NCBI GenBank assembly: GCA_049509915.1
Contig: JBEKZL010000352.1
Location: forward strand, 1 to 6,427
Source: JBEKYD01 sp049509915
GTDB lineage: Bacteria; Acidobacteriota; Terriglobia; Bryobacterales; Bryobacteraceae
Length of the DNA: 6,427 nt
Direction of reading: 5' to 3'
Shown in pieces: positions 6,116 to 6,427 of the stretch; positions within the stretch are counted from its first letter, which is position 1; every line of letters begins with the position of its first letter. Below the pieces are notes generated by a model that was given only the letters and a program-made list of their open reading frames with translations, did no database searches and was not told the origin of the DNA. A program made the position numbers and the translations under genes.

Positions 6116-6427
6116 CGCGTCCACGCCGCTGATGCGGCAGTACGGCAACATCAAACAACAGGTTTCGGGCGCCCTGCTGCTGTTTCGCCTGGGCGATTTC
6201 TACGAGCTCTTTTACGAGGACGCCGTCACCGCCGCGCGCGAGCTCGAAATCACACTGACGGCGCGCAACAAGGAAAAGGGATCCGCCATCCCGATGTGCG
6301 GCGTACCCTACCACGCCGCCGAAGGCTACATCGCCCGCCTGATCCAGAAAGGCTACCGCGTCGCCATCTGCGACCAGATGGAAGATCCCAAGCTGGCCAA
6401 GAAACTGGTGCGGCGCGAGGTCACCCG
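6105..6427 (+). CDS. mutS: DNA mismatch repair protein MutS, N-terminal part (3' end outside window)
   Basis: MutS recognises mispaired bases and starts methyl-independent or MutL-dependent repair in the cytoplasm. The visible 107 residues cover the mismatch-binding domain I: MRQYGNIKQQ, then LLFRLGDFYELFYEDA with the Phe-x-Glu mismatch wedge as F32-Y33-E34, and IPMCGVPYHAAEGYIARLIQ, KGYRVAICDQMEDPK and VRREVTR. ATG 6105 gives 9 residues before the conserved MRQY, close to known MutS proteins. In-frame alternatives are ATG 6087, inside the right arm of the REP-like element, and ATG 6132 (MRQYGN). None has a strong ribosome binding site (AAGG at 6097-6100, 4 nt before 6105). The frame is closed upstream by TAA 6081-6083. 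The good GGAGGA/GTG signal at 5991-6004 is now out of frame. Identity is near certain; the start is not. Confidence 0.96.
   Translation, partial: MSSDASTPLMRQYGNIKQQVSGALLLFRLGDFYELFYEDAVTAARELEITLTARNKEKGSAIPMCGVPYHAAEGYIARLIQKGYRVAICDQMEDPKLAKKLVRREVT

Noticed and set aside
1..6427. CRISPR array, tRNA, rRNA, transposase or known defence system
   Set aside because: No regularly spaced repeats, no tRNA-like cloverleaf or rRNA segments noticed, and every substantial gene is explained by other families.

Overview
The window looks like part of an Acidobacteriota chromosome, probably from the Solibacter/Bryobacter group. This is judged from gene types and a high-GC, CGN-arginine codon style, not from a database match. 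Three features point that way: an Oar-like TonB-dependent receptor with an N-terminal carboxypeptidase-regulatory domain, a large regulator built as winged helix + one membrane helix + TolB-like domain + TPRs, and a REP-like palindromic element with GGTGGC...GCCACC ends.

Layout from left to right. (1) Positions 1-800, minus strand: the N-terminal 266 residues of a TonB-dependent receptor that runs off the left edge. It has a very good sigma70-type promoter (TTGACA, 17 bp, TATATT). (2) A divergent intergenic region, 801-990, holds an AT-rich patch with a perfect 12-bp palindrome and a candidate gdh promoter. (3) 991-2274, plus strand: a complete glutamate dehydrogenase starting at GTG behind GGAGGA. 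(4) 2334-3605, minus strand, convergent with gdh: a two-gene unit made of a 62-residue protein with an HGFPARPD motif and a 344-residue protein with a C-terminal OmpA-type peptidoglycan-binding domain, an unrecognised N-terminal half and no signal peptide. The OmpA gene uses AGG/AGA for 12 of 18 arginines, whereas gdh uses only CGN, so it is probably of foreign origin. (5) 3606-3905: a non-coding divergent region with a TATAAT box and a possible 21-residue leader ORF. (6) 3906-5855, plus strand: the 649-residue membrane-anchored regulator. (7) 5856-6104: a spacer with a coding-like stretch, a second copy of the gdh leader and a REP-like element. (8) 6105-6427: the N-terminus of MutS, running off the right edge.

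The most interesting observation is at the mutS 5' end. A 50-bp segment covering the gdh ribosome binding site, GTG start and first codons (961-1010) recurs with 42/50 identity ahead of mutS (5972-6021). In the mutS copy the GTG frame is interrupted after eight codons by a two-hairpin REP-like element (6025-6096). Removing 73 bp (6024-6096) would put that GTG in frame with MutS. The element therefore appears to have displaced the ancestral start, leaving a 37-codon leader ORF whose stop overlaps the present mutS ATG.

No single pathway links the genes. The receptor (outer membrane import), GDH (nitrogen/carbon metabolism) and MutS (mismatch repair) are ordinary chromosomal genes. The OmpA/62-residue pair and the divergent regulator look like an accessory island between them.
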